Shown: positions 56,003-64,000 of the stretch, piece by piece | How the letters are laid out: each line of letters begins with the position of its first letter | Numbering within the stretch: position 1 is the first letter of the stretch | Source of the DNA: Amycolatopsis thermoflava N1165 | GTDB taxonomy: Bacteria > Actinomycetota > Actinomycetes > Mycobacteriales > Pseudonocardiaceae | Direction: 5' to 3' | NCBI RefSeq assembly: GCF_000473265.1 | Contig: NZ_KI421511.1 | Location: forward strand, 4,949,785 to 5,013,784 | Length of the DNA stretch: 64,000 bases | Translations under genes and position numbers: made by a program | The notes under the pieces: generated by a model | Databases searched by the model: none | Told to the model about the DNA's origin: nothing | Seen by the model: only the letters and a program-made list of their open reading frames with translations

Positions 56003-56206
56003 ATGATGCACGCAACCGTAGGAGACCGGATCCTCGTCCACGGTCGCACCGTCGGAGCGGCCGAGCAGCGCGGTGAGATCGTCGAAGTCCGCGGGGAGAA
56101 CGGCGGGCCGCCCTACCTCGTGCGCTTCGCCGACGGCCACGAAGGCCTGATCTTCCCCGGCTCGGACTGCGAGGTCAGTCACGAAAAGCAGGAGCACAAC
56201 GCCTGA
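56003..56206 (+). CDS. DUF1918 domain protein
   Basis: A 67-residue protein matching DUF1918: MHATVGDRILVHGRTVGAAE, QRGEIVEVRGENGGPPYLVR and FADGHEGLIFPGSDCEV. It has a GGGAGG ribosome site; ATG 56003 or 56006 is possible. The fold is SH3-like, the role unknown. Confidence 0.92.
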   Translation: MMHATVGDRILVHGRTVGAAEQRGEIVEVRGENGGPPYLVRFADGHEGLIFPGSDCEVSHEKQEHNA

Positions 56207-56338
56207 CCGCGCCCCGCACGTGGGCATGGTCACCCAGCCGGCGGGATGACACCGGGCTCCCGCCTGGTTGACACTGATCGAGGGACAGCTCGTGCCGCCA
56301 TGGACGGCGATGGGCTGTCCTTATTCATGTCCGTTGAC

Positions 56339-56352
56339 TGTATCGATGCAGA
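56339..56352. promoter_or_regulatory. Candidate operator before MFS efflux gene
   Basis: CTGTATCGATGCAG is an imperfect palindrome (CTG-x-ATCGAT-x-CAG) 20 bases before the GTG start. A TTGACA box lies upstream at about 56268, without a clear -10 partner. Confidence 0.3.
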
Positions 56353-56372
56353 CAACCCTGGAGAGGAGAACC

Positions 56373-57551
56373 GTGCCCATCGCGCTGCTCGCGCTCGCCG
56401 TCGGTGCCTTCGGTATCGGCACCACGGAATTCGTCATGATGGGTGTCCTTCCGCAGACGGCCGCGACGTTCGGGGTGGACATCCCGACCGCCGGTCACCT
56501 CATCTCCGCCTACGCGCTCGGCGTGGTCGTCGGCGCGCCGCTGCTGACGGCGGTCGCCGTCCGGTTGCCGCGCAAGACGATGCTGCTGGCGATGATGGCG
56601 CTGTTCACGGCGGGCAACCTGCTGTTCGCCGTCGCGCCGAACCAGGAGTTCGGCGTGGTCTTCCGGTTCCTCGCCGGGCTGCCGCACGGCGCGTTCTTCG
56701 GCGCGGGCGCGGTCGTGGCGTCGAGCCTCGTCAAGCCAGGCGACCGCGCGAAGGCCGTGTCGCTGATGTTCCTCGGCCTGACCCTGGCCAACGTCGTCGG
56801 CGTGCCGCTGGGCACGCTGCTCGGCCAGCAGGTCGGCTGGCGCGCCACGTTCGCCGTGGTCGCGGTGATCGGGCTGGTCGCCGTGCTGGCGATCGCGAAG
56901 CTGGTGCCGCACCAGGGCCGCCCCGAATCCCCGTCCCTGCGCGGTGAGCTGGGCGCGTTCCGCCGCCCGCAGGTGTGGCTGGCCCTGGCGATCGTCACGT
57001 TCGGTCTGGGCGGCGTGTTCGCCTGCCTGTCCTACGTGACGCCGATGATGACCGACGTCGCCGGATACGACCCGCAGGCGGTGACGCTGCTGCTCGCGCT
57101 GGCCGGTGTCGGGATGACGATCGGCAACCTGCTCGGCGGGCGGCTGGCCGACAAGGCGCTGATGCCGAGCCTGTACGTGGCGCTGCTCGCGCTGGCCGCG
57201 GTGCTCGCGGTCTTCACGGTCACCGCGCACAACAAGGTCGGCGCGGCGATCACGATCTTCCTGGTCGGCGTCGCCGGCTTCATGATCGGCCCGATGATGC
57301 AGACCCGCGTCATGGTCAAGGCCGGCGGCGCGCCGTCGATGGTGTCGGCGGCGGTGCAGTCCGCCTTCAACGTCGCCAACTCAATCGGCGCCTACCTCGG
57401 CGGCCTGGTGATCGCGGGCGGCCTCGGCCTGGTCTCGCCGAACTGGGTCGGCGCCGGGCTGGCCATCGTGGGCCTGACGATCGCCGTGGTGTCCGGCTCG
57501 CTGGACCGCCGCGAGGAGGCCACGCGCGCCCCGGCGATGGCCGAGGCGTGA
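56373..57551 (+). CDS. MFS drug-efflux transporter (DHA1, Cmx/AraJ-like)
   Basis: A 392-residue 12-helix transporter. VGAFGIGTTEFVMMGVLPQT is the diagnostic first helix of the AraJ/YdhP/Cmx group, followed by VGAPLLTAVAVRLPRKTMLL, FLAGLPHGAFFGAGAVVASS and LTLANVVGVPLGTLLGQQVG. GTG 56373 is preferred since GAGGAGAACC precedes it. It probably exports chloramphenicol-like or other small molecules. It ends 1 base before the converging DUF3017 gene stop. Confidence 0.92.
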   Translation: MPIALLALAVGAFGIGTTEFVMMGVLPQTAATFGVDIPTAGHLISAYALGVVVGAPLLTAVAVRLPRKTMLLAMMALFTAGNLLFAVAPNQEFGVVFRFLAGLPHGAFFGAGAVVASSLVKPGDRAKAVSLMFLGLTLANVVGVPLGTLLGQQVGWRATFAVVAVIGLVAVLAIAKLVPHQGRPESPSLRGELGAFRRPQVWLALAIVTFGLGGVFACLSYVTPMMTDVAGYDPQAVTLLLALAGVGMTIGNLLGGRLADKALMPSLYVALLALAAVLAVFTVTAHNKVGAAITIFLVGVAGFMIGPMMQTRVMVKAGGAPSMVSAAVQSAFNVANSIGAYLGGLVIAGGLGLVSPNWVGAGLAIVGLTIAVVSGSLDRREEATRAPAMAEA

Positions 57552-57552
57552 G

Positions 57553-57849
57553 TCAGGTGCCGAACGGCCCGTCGGTGATCGTGAAGGCCAGGAAGAGGAT
57601 GAGCACGCCGAGCCCGGCGTAGCTGAGGACGTCCACCGGGCGGCCGCGGATGGCCAGCAGGCCGGCTCGCACGCCCGGCAGGACGGCCCGGAGGATCGCC
57701 GCCACGAGCAGGGCGCCGCCGATGATCGCGGCGCCCTGCCGCCAGTGGTACTGCCAGATCCGCACGCCCGCGACCGCCACCAGCAGCATCACCAGTGCGA
57801 ACGGGAGCTGCTCCAGGAGAGCCGCGCGGTTACGCCGTGGCGAGTGCAC
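57553..57849 (-). CDS. DUF3017 membrane protein
   Basis: A 98-residue protein with three hydrophobic segments ([40 protein letters not shown] and [15 protein letters not shown]). DUF3017 genes usually follow folD in actinobacteria, and here the GTG start overlaps the folD stop by 20 bases. Its function is unknown. Confidence 0.9.
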   Translation of the reverse strand: MHSPRRNRAALLEQLPFALVMLLVAVAGVRIWQYHWRQGAAIIGGALLVAAILRAVLPGVRAGLLAIRGRPVDVLSYAGLGVLILFLAFTITDGPFGT

Positions 57850-58687
57850 GCTCGGCCGCCTCGACGACGTTGGTGACCAGCATCGCCCTGGTCATCGGGC
57901 CGACCCCGCCGGGGTTGGGCGACAGCCACCCGGCGACCTCGGCGACCGCCGGGTCCACGTCGCCGGTGAGCTTGCCGTCGACGTGCGAGACGCCGACGTC
58001 CAACACCGCGGCGCCCGGCTTCACCATGTCCGGCTTGATCAGGTGCGGCACCCCGGCCGCGGCGATCACGATGTCCGCGCGCTTGACCTCGGCCGCCAGG
58101 TCCCTGGTGCCGGTGTGGCACAGGGTCACGGTGGCGTTCTCGCTGCGGCGCGTCAGCAGCAGCCCCATCGTGCGGCCCACGGTGACGCCGCGGCCGACGA
58201 CGGTGACGTTCGCACCGGCGATGGGCACGTCGTGGCGCTTGAGCAGTTCGAGGATCCCGTACGGGGTGCAGGGCAGCGGGCCTGCCTCATTGAGCACCAG
58301 CCTGCCGAGGCTGACCGGGGCGAGGCCGTCGGCGTCCTTCTCCGGCGCGATGCGCTCCAGAATGCGGCCCGCGTCGAGGTGCTTGGGCAGCGGCAGCTGG
58401 ACGATGTAGCCGTGGCAGGCCGGGTCGGCGTTGAGCTCGTCGATGACGGCCTCGAGCTTGTCCTGGCTGATGTCGCCGGGCAGGTCGCGGCGGATCGAGT
58501 TGACCCCGATCTTCGCACTGTCCGCGTGCTTCATCCGCACGTACGAGTGCGAGCCGGGATCGTCGCCGACCAGGACGGTTCCCAGCCCGGGCGTCACGCC
58601 CCGCTCGGCCAGGGCGGCCACCCGCGGCTTGAGCTCTTCGAAGATGGCGTTCTTGGTCGCTTTGCCGTCGAGAACCGTCGCAGTCAC
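57830..58687 (-). CDS. folD: Bifunctional methylenetetrahydrofolate dehydrogenase/cyclohydrolase
   Basis: A 285-residue enzyme of one-carbon metabolism. The segments [20 protein letters not shown] with KHADSAKIG (catalytic Lys) and [15 protein letters not shown] are present, as are [20 protein letters not shown] and the NADP loop [22 protein letters not shown] 58687 (VTATVLDGK) is preferred: CAGAAT (minus 58700-58695) would be its -10 at 7 bases. The ATG at 58696 would fall inside that -10. Confidence 0.94.
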   Translation of the reverse strand: MTATVLDGKATKNAIFEELKPRVAALAERGVTPGLGTVLVGDDPGSHSYVRMKHADSAKIGVNSIRRDLPGDISQDKLEAVIDELNADPACHGYIVQLPLPKHLDAGRILERIAPEKDADGLAPVSLGRLVLNEAGPLPCTPYGILELLKRHDVPIAGANVTVVGRGVTVGRTMGLLLTRRSENATVTLCHTGTRDLAAEVKRADIVIAAAGVPHLIKPDMVKPGAAVLDVGVSHVDGKLTGDVDPAVAEVAGWLSPNPGGVGPMTRAMLVTNVVEAAERALATA

Positions 58688-60056
58688 GGCCCCCATTCTG
58701 GCAAAGGAATGAACGGGGCCTCACGCGAGGACGGCGGAGGACACTATGGGTAGTTCCGCTGAAACGCTTAGTACCTCGATTGATGTATCTGCACTGGTCA
58801 TTGCCCCTATTGGTGCGGGTGGTGTGCAATCGGATCAGTGACCAGTCAAAATGGCCTGGTGGCGCAACCGACGACCCAGCTGAACGCGACCGAGCAGGAC
58901 ACCCTGGTCAAGCAGATCGGACTGGCCCTGCTGCGGGCCGCTCCGCGGGACTGGCGGCGGGTGACCGCGACCTACCGGGCGGTCGGCCGCTACCACGAGC
59001 TGTCCGGTGAGGTGCTCCTCGAAGACGGGTCGGCCCAGGAGTGGATGGCCACCCACGACATCGCCACGCTGTTCGGCCGGTTGCGGGCCGGGATGTACCG
59101 CGAGGGCCGCGGCACCTGGTTCAACGCGCGTTACCAGCTCGACCACCCATCGAGCTACAACCTGGAGTACGACCGCGACGAGCCGCGGTGGGACCTGATG
59201 CCCCCGCCGCAGGCCTACGCCGACGAGCTGCGGATGTTCCCGCGCTCCGAGGACAACGTGCCGGAGTGGCTGATGCGCCGCATGGCCGGGCTCGCGCCCG
59301 AGCAGCCCGGCCCGCGCTTCCGGATCGCCCGGATCTTCGACGGCCACGAGCCGAACGGCCGCCCGGTGCTCAACCGCCCCGAGCTGGACGCCGACGAGCA
59401 GCAGCGGGTGCTCGAATACCTGAACAACGCGCCGGTCGTGCGCGCCGAGCGCGGGTTCGACCTGGACCGGCTGGCGCAGCAGCCCGCCGCGACCGTGCCG
59501 GTGGCCTTCCACACCGACGGCGTGTGGATCTGGCCCGCCGCGGTCAACTACTACCTGCAGGAGTACGGCGTCGCGCCGGAGGCCGAGCTGGTCGCGCACA
59601 TCGCCGCGGCCGGGCACACGCTGCCGGAGGTGCCGGAGCAGACCGTGCAGGCCGCGGGCGCGTACCTGAACCGCGGTCCCGCGCAGCCGCCGCGCCGGGT
59701 GCCGGAGCAGGCCGCGCCGCCGCCTGCCGAGCCCGCCGTTGGGGAGCCGGTCGAGCAGCCGACGACGCTGACGCCGGTGATCGACCCCGACGCCGGGCCG
59801 CCGACCATGCTGGTGCAGCCGCCGGTGAAGGACGCCGAGCCGGAGCCCGCGGACGAGGCCGGCGACGAGACCCGCAGCTGGGACGCGCGCGAGGCGTTCA
59901 CGGACTCGCCGCACGACGCGGAAGGGGCGCCGGAAGGCCGGACGTGGGAGCCGTCCTGGGAGCCGCGGGACGGTTCCGCCGCCGACGAGGAGCCCACGGA
60001 GGGCCGGGGCTGGGACGGCCGCGAGGCGTACGCCGCGCAGGAAAGCGCTGAGGCGC

Positions 60057-61420
60057 GTGGTTTGGCTGGTTCCGAGGCTCGCGGTGCTGGTCCGGAGGGG
60101 CCGGAGGCGCGTGGCGTCGGCTCGGAGGGTGCGGAAGCGCGTGGCTTCGGCTCGGAGGGGCGCGGCTTCGGCGGTCAGGAGGGGCCGGAGGGGCGCGGGC
60201 TCACCCCCGAGGCTCGCGGGCCGGAGCGCTTCGGCCAGGAAGCCCCCGAGGGACGCGGGCTGCCGCAAGGACGGCCCGGACCGGAATCCCGGGGCCAGGA
60301 ACGCTTCGGCCAGGCGGGCCCCGAGGGCATCCCCGGCCAGGAGGGGCTCGCCGGGCCCGGCTTCGGCCACGAAGGTCCGGAAGGCCGTGGCAGCGGGCAG
60401 GAGTCCCGTAACTTCGGCCAGGAAGCCCCGGAAAGCCGCGGCGCCGGGCCCGAATCGCGTGGCTTCGGCCAGGAAGCGCCGGAAGGCCGTGGCGCTGGGC
60501 CTGAGTCCCACGGCTTCGGCCAGGAGGCGCCCGAGGGGCGCGGCCAGCACGGTTTTGCCGGCCCCGAAGGGCGCGGCTTCGCCGGGCAGGAAGGCCCGGA
60601 GGGGCGCAGCACTGGACCCGACTCCCGCGGCTTCGGCCAGGAGGCGCCCGAGGGACGCGGCCAGCACGGTATGCCCCACGAGGGCCCGGGGTCCGACCCC
60701 CGCGGCTTCGGTCAGGAGGCGTCCGAGGGGCGCGGCCACCACGGCATGCCCCACGAAGGCCCCCGGTCCGAACCGCACGCCTTCGGTCAAGAGGGGCCCG
60801 AGGGGCGCGGCCAGCACGGCATACCCCACGAAGGCCCCCGGTCCGAACCCCGCGCCTTCGCCCAAGAAGCACCCGAGGGGCGCGGCCACCACGGCGTGCC
60901 CCACGAAGGCCCCCGGTCCGAACCGCACGCCTTCGGACAGGAGGCGCCGGAAGGGCGTGGCCAGCGCGGCTTCGCCGGTTCGGAGCGCTTCGGGCAGGAA
61001 GCTCCCGAGGGGCGCGGCCTCGACCCGCGTGGCCCGGAGCGCTTCGGCCCGGAGGGGCAAGCCCCCGGCCAGATGCCCGCCGCGGGGCTGGACGCCCGCC
61101 GTTCGGAGGGCTTCGGGCCGGAGGCACCGGAAGGCCGCGGCCAGCGCGGCTTCACCGGCCCGGACGGCCCCGAAGGCCGTGACCAGCGCCCCTTCGCCGG
61201 CCACGAAGGTCCCGACCAACGCGCCTTCACCGGCCCCGAAGGTCCCGACCAACGCGGCATCGCCGGTCACGAAGGCCCGGACCAGCGCAGCTTCACCGGC
61301 CACGAAGGCCCCGACCAACGCGCCTTCACCGGCCCCGAAGGCCCGGACCAGCGCAGCTTCACCGGCCCCGAAGGCCCCGACCAACGCGCCTTCACCAGCC
61401 CCGAAAGCCCGGAGGACACT
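60057..61420 (+). repeat. Coding repeat tract in toxin gene
   Basis: Three kinds of in-frame units follow one another. About 18-residue units of the form EGRGxGPESxGFGQEAP run to roughly 60650. Four 25-residue (75-bp) units begin GQHGMPHEGPxS (60657-60956). Seven 11-residue (33-bp) units of the form AFTGPEGPDQR run from 61190 to about 61420. All six frames stay open through much of the tract because of the composition, so long opposite-strand ORFs there are not genes. Confidence 0.85.
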
Positions 61421-61583
61421 CCCCCCGGCGCGGACGGTCGCTCGCTGGAGGGGCGTCCGGGCTTCGAGCGGGGCGGCGACCCGCGCGGTGGGTCCAGGGC
61501 GTTCGCGGGGCAGGCGCCGCGCGGTGAGCGGCCCTCGAGCGCCGACGGTCCGCCGACCATGCTGGCCCGCCCGGGTGCCCCCG

Positions 61584-62486
61584 CCGCCCACCCCGGCCGA
61601 GCCGAAGCCGTCCGGCCCCACCGAGCCGGCGCTGGACAACCTGCGCTCGAAGCTCGCCGACCTCGGCGTTCCGGACGGGGCCTATCGCATCGGCGAGCCG
61701 GCCGAGCACGGCTGGAGCCTCGAGAAGGTCGACGACGGCTGGCGCGTCGGCTGGTACGACGAGGCCCTGACGAGCCCCGCGGTCTTCGGCGACGCCGACG
61801 ACGCCGCCGCGTTCATGCTCGGCAAGCTGCTGCTCAACCCGGGCGGCCGCACCGCCCCACCGGCGCGGCCGGAGATGGACGCCACCGAGGTGCCGCTCAC
61901 CCCGGCCCAGGAACAGGCCGAGCCGCAGCGGCACGACCTCCCACAGCGCGCCCTCAGCGACCGCCTCGACGAGCCGGACCCCGCGGGCCCGCCCACCGTG
62001 CTGGCCGCGCCCCCGGTCGCGCCGCCCCCGCCCGCCCCGCCGCGACGCGAACCGCCGCCGCGACGGGTCGAACCGGCCGCGCCCGCCCCCGTGGCAGCCA
62101 CGGCCTCGGCGGCCTCCGGTGGCGGCAACCAGCAGTGGCCGATCCAGCCGTTGCCCGGCGAGCCGCCGCTGACCCTGTTCCGCGGCAAGGAAATGCGCGA
62201 ACTGCCCGCGGGCAGCGAACTCGACCGCTTCGGCGGCCCGAACGGCAACCTGACCTACGCGGCCGGGACCCCGTTCGAGGAACGTTCGCTGGTGCCGGAG
62301 TGGGTGACCCGCCCGTACCACGTGTACCGGGTGCAGCGGCCGATCGAGGCGCTCGCCGGCGTCGCGATCCCGTGGTTCAACCAGCCCGGCGGCGGCGCGG
62401 CGTACCTGCTGCCCGCGTCGATCGAGGACCTGCTCGCCTCGGGCGACCTGATCGAGCTCGACCCGGGCGAACCGCCGATCGACTAG
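61584..62486 (+). CDS. TNT-domain part of the toxin (separate frame)
   Basis: About 300 residues readable only in the shifted frame. TEPALDNLRSKLADLGVPDG and HGWSLEKVDDGWRVGWYDEA form a small domain, followed by a Pro-rich linker. The TNT domain spans about 62190-62470: ELDRFGGPNGNLTYAAGTPF, EERSLVPEWVTRPYHVYRVQ, IPWFNQPGGGAAYLLPASIE and DLLASGDLIEL. The Gln in FNQPGGG and the Arg in DRFGG are the best candidates for NAD-hydrolysing residues by analogy with the mycobacterial toxin. No start codon with a ribosome site is visible, so it probably depends on the upstream frame. Confidence 0.7.
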   Translation, partial: PPTPAEPKPSGPTEPALDNLRSKLADLGVPDGAYRIGEPAEHGWSLEKVDDGWRVGWYDEALTSPAVFGDADDAAAFMLGKLLLNPGGRTAPPARPEMDATEVPLTPAQEQAEPQRHDLPQRALSDRLDEPDPAGPPTVLAAPPVAPPPPAPPRREPPPRRVEPAAPAPVAATASAASGGGNQQWPIQPLPGEPPLTLFRGKEMRELPAGSELDRFGGPNGNLTYAAGTPFEERSLVPEWVTRPYHVYRVQRPIEALAGVAIPWFNQPGGGAAYLLPASIEDLLASGDLIELDPGEPPID

Positions 62487-62495
62487 CCCCGCCCT

Positions 62496-62514
62496 GGCGC
62501 ACGGCCTGTGCGCC
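62496..62514 (+). terminator. Hairpin after toxin gene
   Basis: GGCGCAC-GGCCT-GTGCGCC, a 7-bp stem 9 bases after the stop codon. Confidence 0.45.
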
Positions 62515-62623
62515 GCGGCGCGCAGCGTGTCCGTTGAGGGCGGTGGCGGGCTCGGACCGCGACCCGCACCGCCACGCAGGCCTTTCCGAAACGCCCAGCT
62601 CCGGCCCGGTGTGCGGCCCGGGG

Positions 62624-63208
62624 TCAGTCGACCACCAGGCCGTGCGCCGCGGCGAAGGCGACCGCCGTCTCCAGGTCGACCCGCGCGCCGCGCAGTTTCG
62701 CCTGCACCAGGGCGTTCGCGTCGAGCTTGGCGCCACGCAAGTCGGCGCCGGTCAGGTCCGCGCCGCCCAACCGGGCGCCGCGGAAGTCGCTGTCCCGCAG
62801 GTCGGCCTCGGTCAGGTTCGCGTCCACGAAACTGGCCTCCCGGAACCGCAACCCGGACAGCGACCGGCGCCGCAGGTTCGCCCGGCTGAAGTTCGCCAGC
62901 GAGAAATCGCTGTCCCGCACCGACATCCCACGCAACCCACCGTCCACGAAGGACGATCCGAGCAACGAGCACGCGCTCCACGTGCTGTCCGCCAGCACCG
63001 TCCGGTCGAACACGCACGACCGGAACGCCGACGCCTGGTGCCGGGACTCCCCCAGGTCCGCGCCGGAGAAGTCGCACTCGTCGAACGTACAGCCCTGCGT
63101 GACGAGCCGGCGCAGGTCGGCGCCGCTGAAGTCACACCGGCTGAACTGCCGCTTCTCCCACGTCGTCCCAGGCAGCACGGCGTCCCGGTAGTCCTCGGCG
63201 ATCTCCAT
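62624..63208 (-). CDS. Pentapeptide-repeat protein
   Basis: A 194-residue protein with about 25 pentapeptide repeats of A(D/N)Lxx form (FSGADLGESR, FSLANFSRANLRRRSLSGLR, DANLTEADLRDSDFRGARLG, DLTGADLRGAKLDANALVQA), which fold as a right-handed quadrilateral beta helix. It resembles McbG/Qnr-type repeat proteins, some of which protect gyrase, but the function here is unknown. It converges on the toxin gene. Confidence 0.9.
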   Translation of the reverse strand: MEIAEDYRDAVLPGTTWEKRQFSRCDFSGADLRRLVTQGCTFDECDFSGADLGESRHQASAFRSCVFDRTVLADSTWSACSLLGSSFVDGGLRGMSVRDSDFSLANFSRANLRRRSLSGLRFREASFVDANLTEADLRDSDFRGARLGGADLTGADLRGAKLDANALVQAKLRGARVDLETAVAFAAAHGLVVD

Positions 63209-63220
63209 CCGGCGAGCTAA

Positions 63221-63667
63221 TCACACCCGCCACACCTGGCTGTCGACGTAGTGGTTGTCGTAGCGCTCCTGCGACTCCCGGATCTCCCGCGGGTCCGCCT
63301 CGCCGCGGTTGACCCGGTGCAGCAGCCGGTAGTAGTCGAACCGGTCCATCCCGGGCGTGAAGGTCACGAGCACGTCCGCGGGAGAACCGGCCGCGGGCGC
63401 GAAGGCGTGCGGCACCCGCGGCGGCACGGTGAGGAAGTCGCCTTCCCCGAGGGTGACCACCTCCTCGTCGAGCAGGACGTCCAAGCGGCCGCTCAGCACG
63501 AAGAAGACCTCGGTGGCCTTGGTGTGGAAGTGCGGCGGCGCGCCGGTGGCGCCGGGCTCGAACGTCGCCCGGTTGCTGGTCAGCGTGGCCGTGTCGGTGA
63601 GCAGCGTGATGCGGCTGCCCGGGGCGTCGGCGAGGACTTCGGCTTCGGTGGCGCGAATCAAGTTCAT
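63221..63667 (-). CDS. Cupin-domain protein
   Basis: A 148-residue single-domain cupin. The first motif is GAPPHFHTKATEVFFVLSG (PHxHxxxxE type), and the second includes GDFLTVPPRVPHAFAPAAG. The metal ligands His, His, Glu and His are all present. ATG 63667 follows GAAGG. It is divergent from the LysR gene at the right edge. Confidence 0.9.
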   Translation of the reverse strand: MNLIRATEAEVLADAPGSRITLLTDTATLTSNRATFEPGATGAPPHFHTKATEVFFVLSGRLDVLLDEEVVTLGEGDFLTVPPRVPHAFAPAAGSPADVLVTFTPGMDRFDYYRLLHRVNRGEADPREIRESQERYDNHYVDSQVWRV

Positions 63668-63737
63668 GCCTTCACTCTCGCCGTCCCGAACGCGCCGACC
63701 AACGACAAAACCGGGCGCGATCGATAACCTGGGTGTT

Positions 63738-64000
63738 ATGGATGTGGAGCGGCGGGACATCGAGATCTTCCTCGTGCTCGCCGAGGAACTGCACTTCGGC
63801 CGCACAGCCGAGCTGCTGCGCGTCTCGCAGGCGCGGGTCAGCCAGACGATCCGCACGCTGGAACGGCGCATCGGCGCGCGGCTGTTCGACCGGACCAGCC
63901 GGCGGGTCGCCCTGACCGCCATCGGGCAGCGGCTGCGGGACGAGGTCGCGCCCGCCCACCGGCAGATCCAGGAGGCGTTCGAGCGGGCCAGAGCCGCCGG
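63738..64000 (+). CDS. LysR-family regulator, 5' part (runs off window)
   Basis: The first 87 residues of a LysR protein, containing the whole helix-turn-helix: DVERRDIEIFLVLAEELHFG, RTAELLRVSQARVSQTIRTL and ERRIGARLFDRTSRRVALTA. A -10 hexamer TAACCT (63725-63730) ends 7 bases before the ATG. It is partial: the rest lies to the right of the window. It may regulate the divergent cupin gene. Confidence 0.93.
   Translation, partial: MDVERRDIEIFLVLAEELHFGRTAELLRVSQARVSQTIRTLERRIGARLFDRTSRRVALTAIGQRLRDEVAPAHRQIQEAFERARAA

Larger units (their letters stand above)
58838..62486 (+). pseudogene. TNT-domain (NAD glycohydrolase) polymorphic toxin gene with a +1 frameshift
   Basis: Two coding parts lie in different frames. 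The first (58838 to about 61580, 913 codons) has an N-terminal domain of about 180 residues resembling YezG-like immunity domains (YRAVGRYHELSGEVLLEDGS, GMYREGRGTWFNARYQLDHP), a second module (VAFHTDGVWIWPAAVNYYLQ) and a long Gly/Glu-rich repeat. The second part (to 62486) carries a folded linker and a C-terminal TNT domain. Removing one C from the C5 run at 61578-61582 joins them into one 1215-residue protein. No signal peptide is present. The GTG at 58838 follows TGCAAT by 7 bases. The gene may be inactive, phase-variable, or a sequencing artefact. Confidence 0.8.

Noticed and set aside
60057..61420. CRISPR-like regular repeats
   Set aside because: The units are in frame, protein-coding, without unique spacers, and no cas genes are present.
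58835..61639. A 934-codon ORF on the minus strand opposite the toxin gene
   Set aside because: It has no start context or family resemblance. It is kept open by the GC-rich repeats on the coding strand.
61600..63220. The first-frame ORF of the toxin region continues for over 500 more codons to 63220
   Set aside because: Past the C5 run it is Arg- and Pro-rich and lies antisense to the pentapeptide-repeat gene, while the shifted frame has clear domains.

Overview
The window is a GC-rich actinobacterial chromosome segment, most probably from the family Pseudonocardiaceae and close to Amycolatopsis. The evidence is the 5' end of a 16S rRNA gene at the left edge (minus strand), strong G/C bias at third codon positions, frequent GTG starts, many start codons lying 6-8 bases after a -10 hexamer (a leaderless arrangement), and lineage-typical families (DUF1707, DUF3017, DUF1918, SCO4848, DUF3516 helicase, F420-type oxidoreductases). 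The genus is an inference from sequence memory.

Layout. 0-0.8 kb: 16S rRNA 5' end and its promoter/leader. 0.8-9 kb: flavodoxin-like protein, small membrane protein, a self-regulated MerR/aldo-keto reductase pair, upp, a DUF1707 protein and deoC with two aldehyde dehydrogenase genes. 8.7-11.5 kb: acetyltransferase, TetR, cytochrome P450 and ferredoxin, with paired operators. 11.5-16.7 kb: a polyol-type ABC importer without ATPase, a zinc dehydrogenase and a divergent SorC regulator. 16.7-29 kb: second P450, repeat-rich WGxxGxxG protein, DUF3516 helicase, acidic protein, amidohydrolase/MerR, MFS transporter, adenosine deaminase, coiled-coil protein and a VOC protein. 29.1-29.6 kb: gene-free tract holding two different nested palindromes. 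29.6-36.4 kb: one minus-strand nucleoside operon (BMP lipoprotein, ATPase, two permeases, cdd, deoA). 36.9-40.3 kb: sdhCDAB. 40.4-48.5 kb: von Willebrand A protein, SCO4848 protein, D-Ala-D-Ala carboxypeptidase, a second copy of the palindromic element, YihY protein, trpS, LysR and a TDT transporter. 48.7-54 kb: toxin/antitoxin-like pair, flavin oxidoreductase, exonuclease III, metallo-beta-lactamase protein, small proteins and icd. 54-64 kb: F420-type oxidoreductase, HhH-GPD glycosylase, metallothionein-like protein, DUF1918, MFS efflux, DUF3017/folD, a frameshifted TNT-domain toxin gene, pentapeptide and cupin proteins, and a LysR gene cut by the right edge.

A recurring theme is nucleoside salvage. 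The BMP-type importer, cdd, deoA, add, upp and deoC with its aldehyde dehydrogenases form a route from imported nucleosides to free bases, deoxyribose phosphate, acetaldehyde and acetate. Central metabolism is represented by sdhCDAB and icd.

The least explained items are: (1) a roughly 160-bp nested palindrome present twice, whose inner stem differs by compensatory changes; (2) a second, unrelated nested palindrome beside the first copy; (3) a large TNT toxin gene whose frame is broken by what looks like one extra C in a C5 tract; (4) a toxin/antitoxin-like pair whose antitoxin has no visible DNA-binding domain; (5) a split ALDH16-like enzyme.
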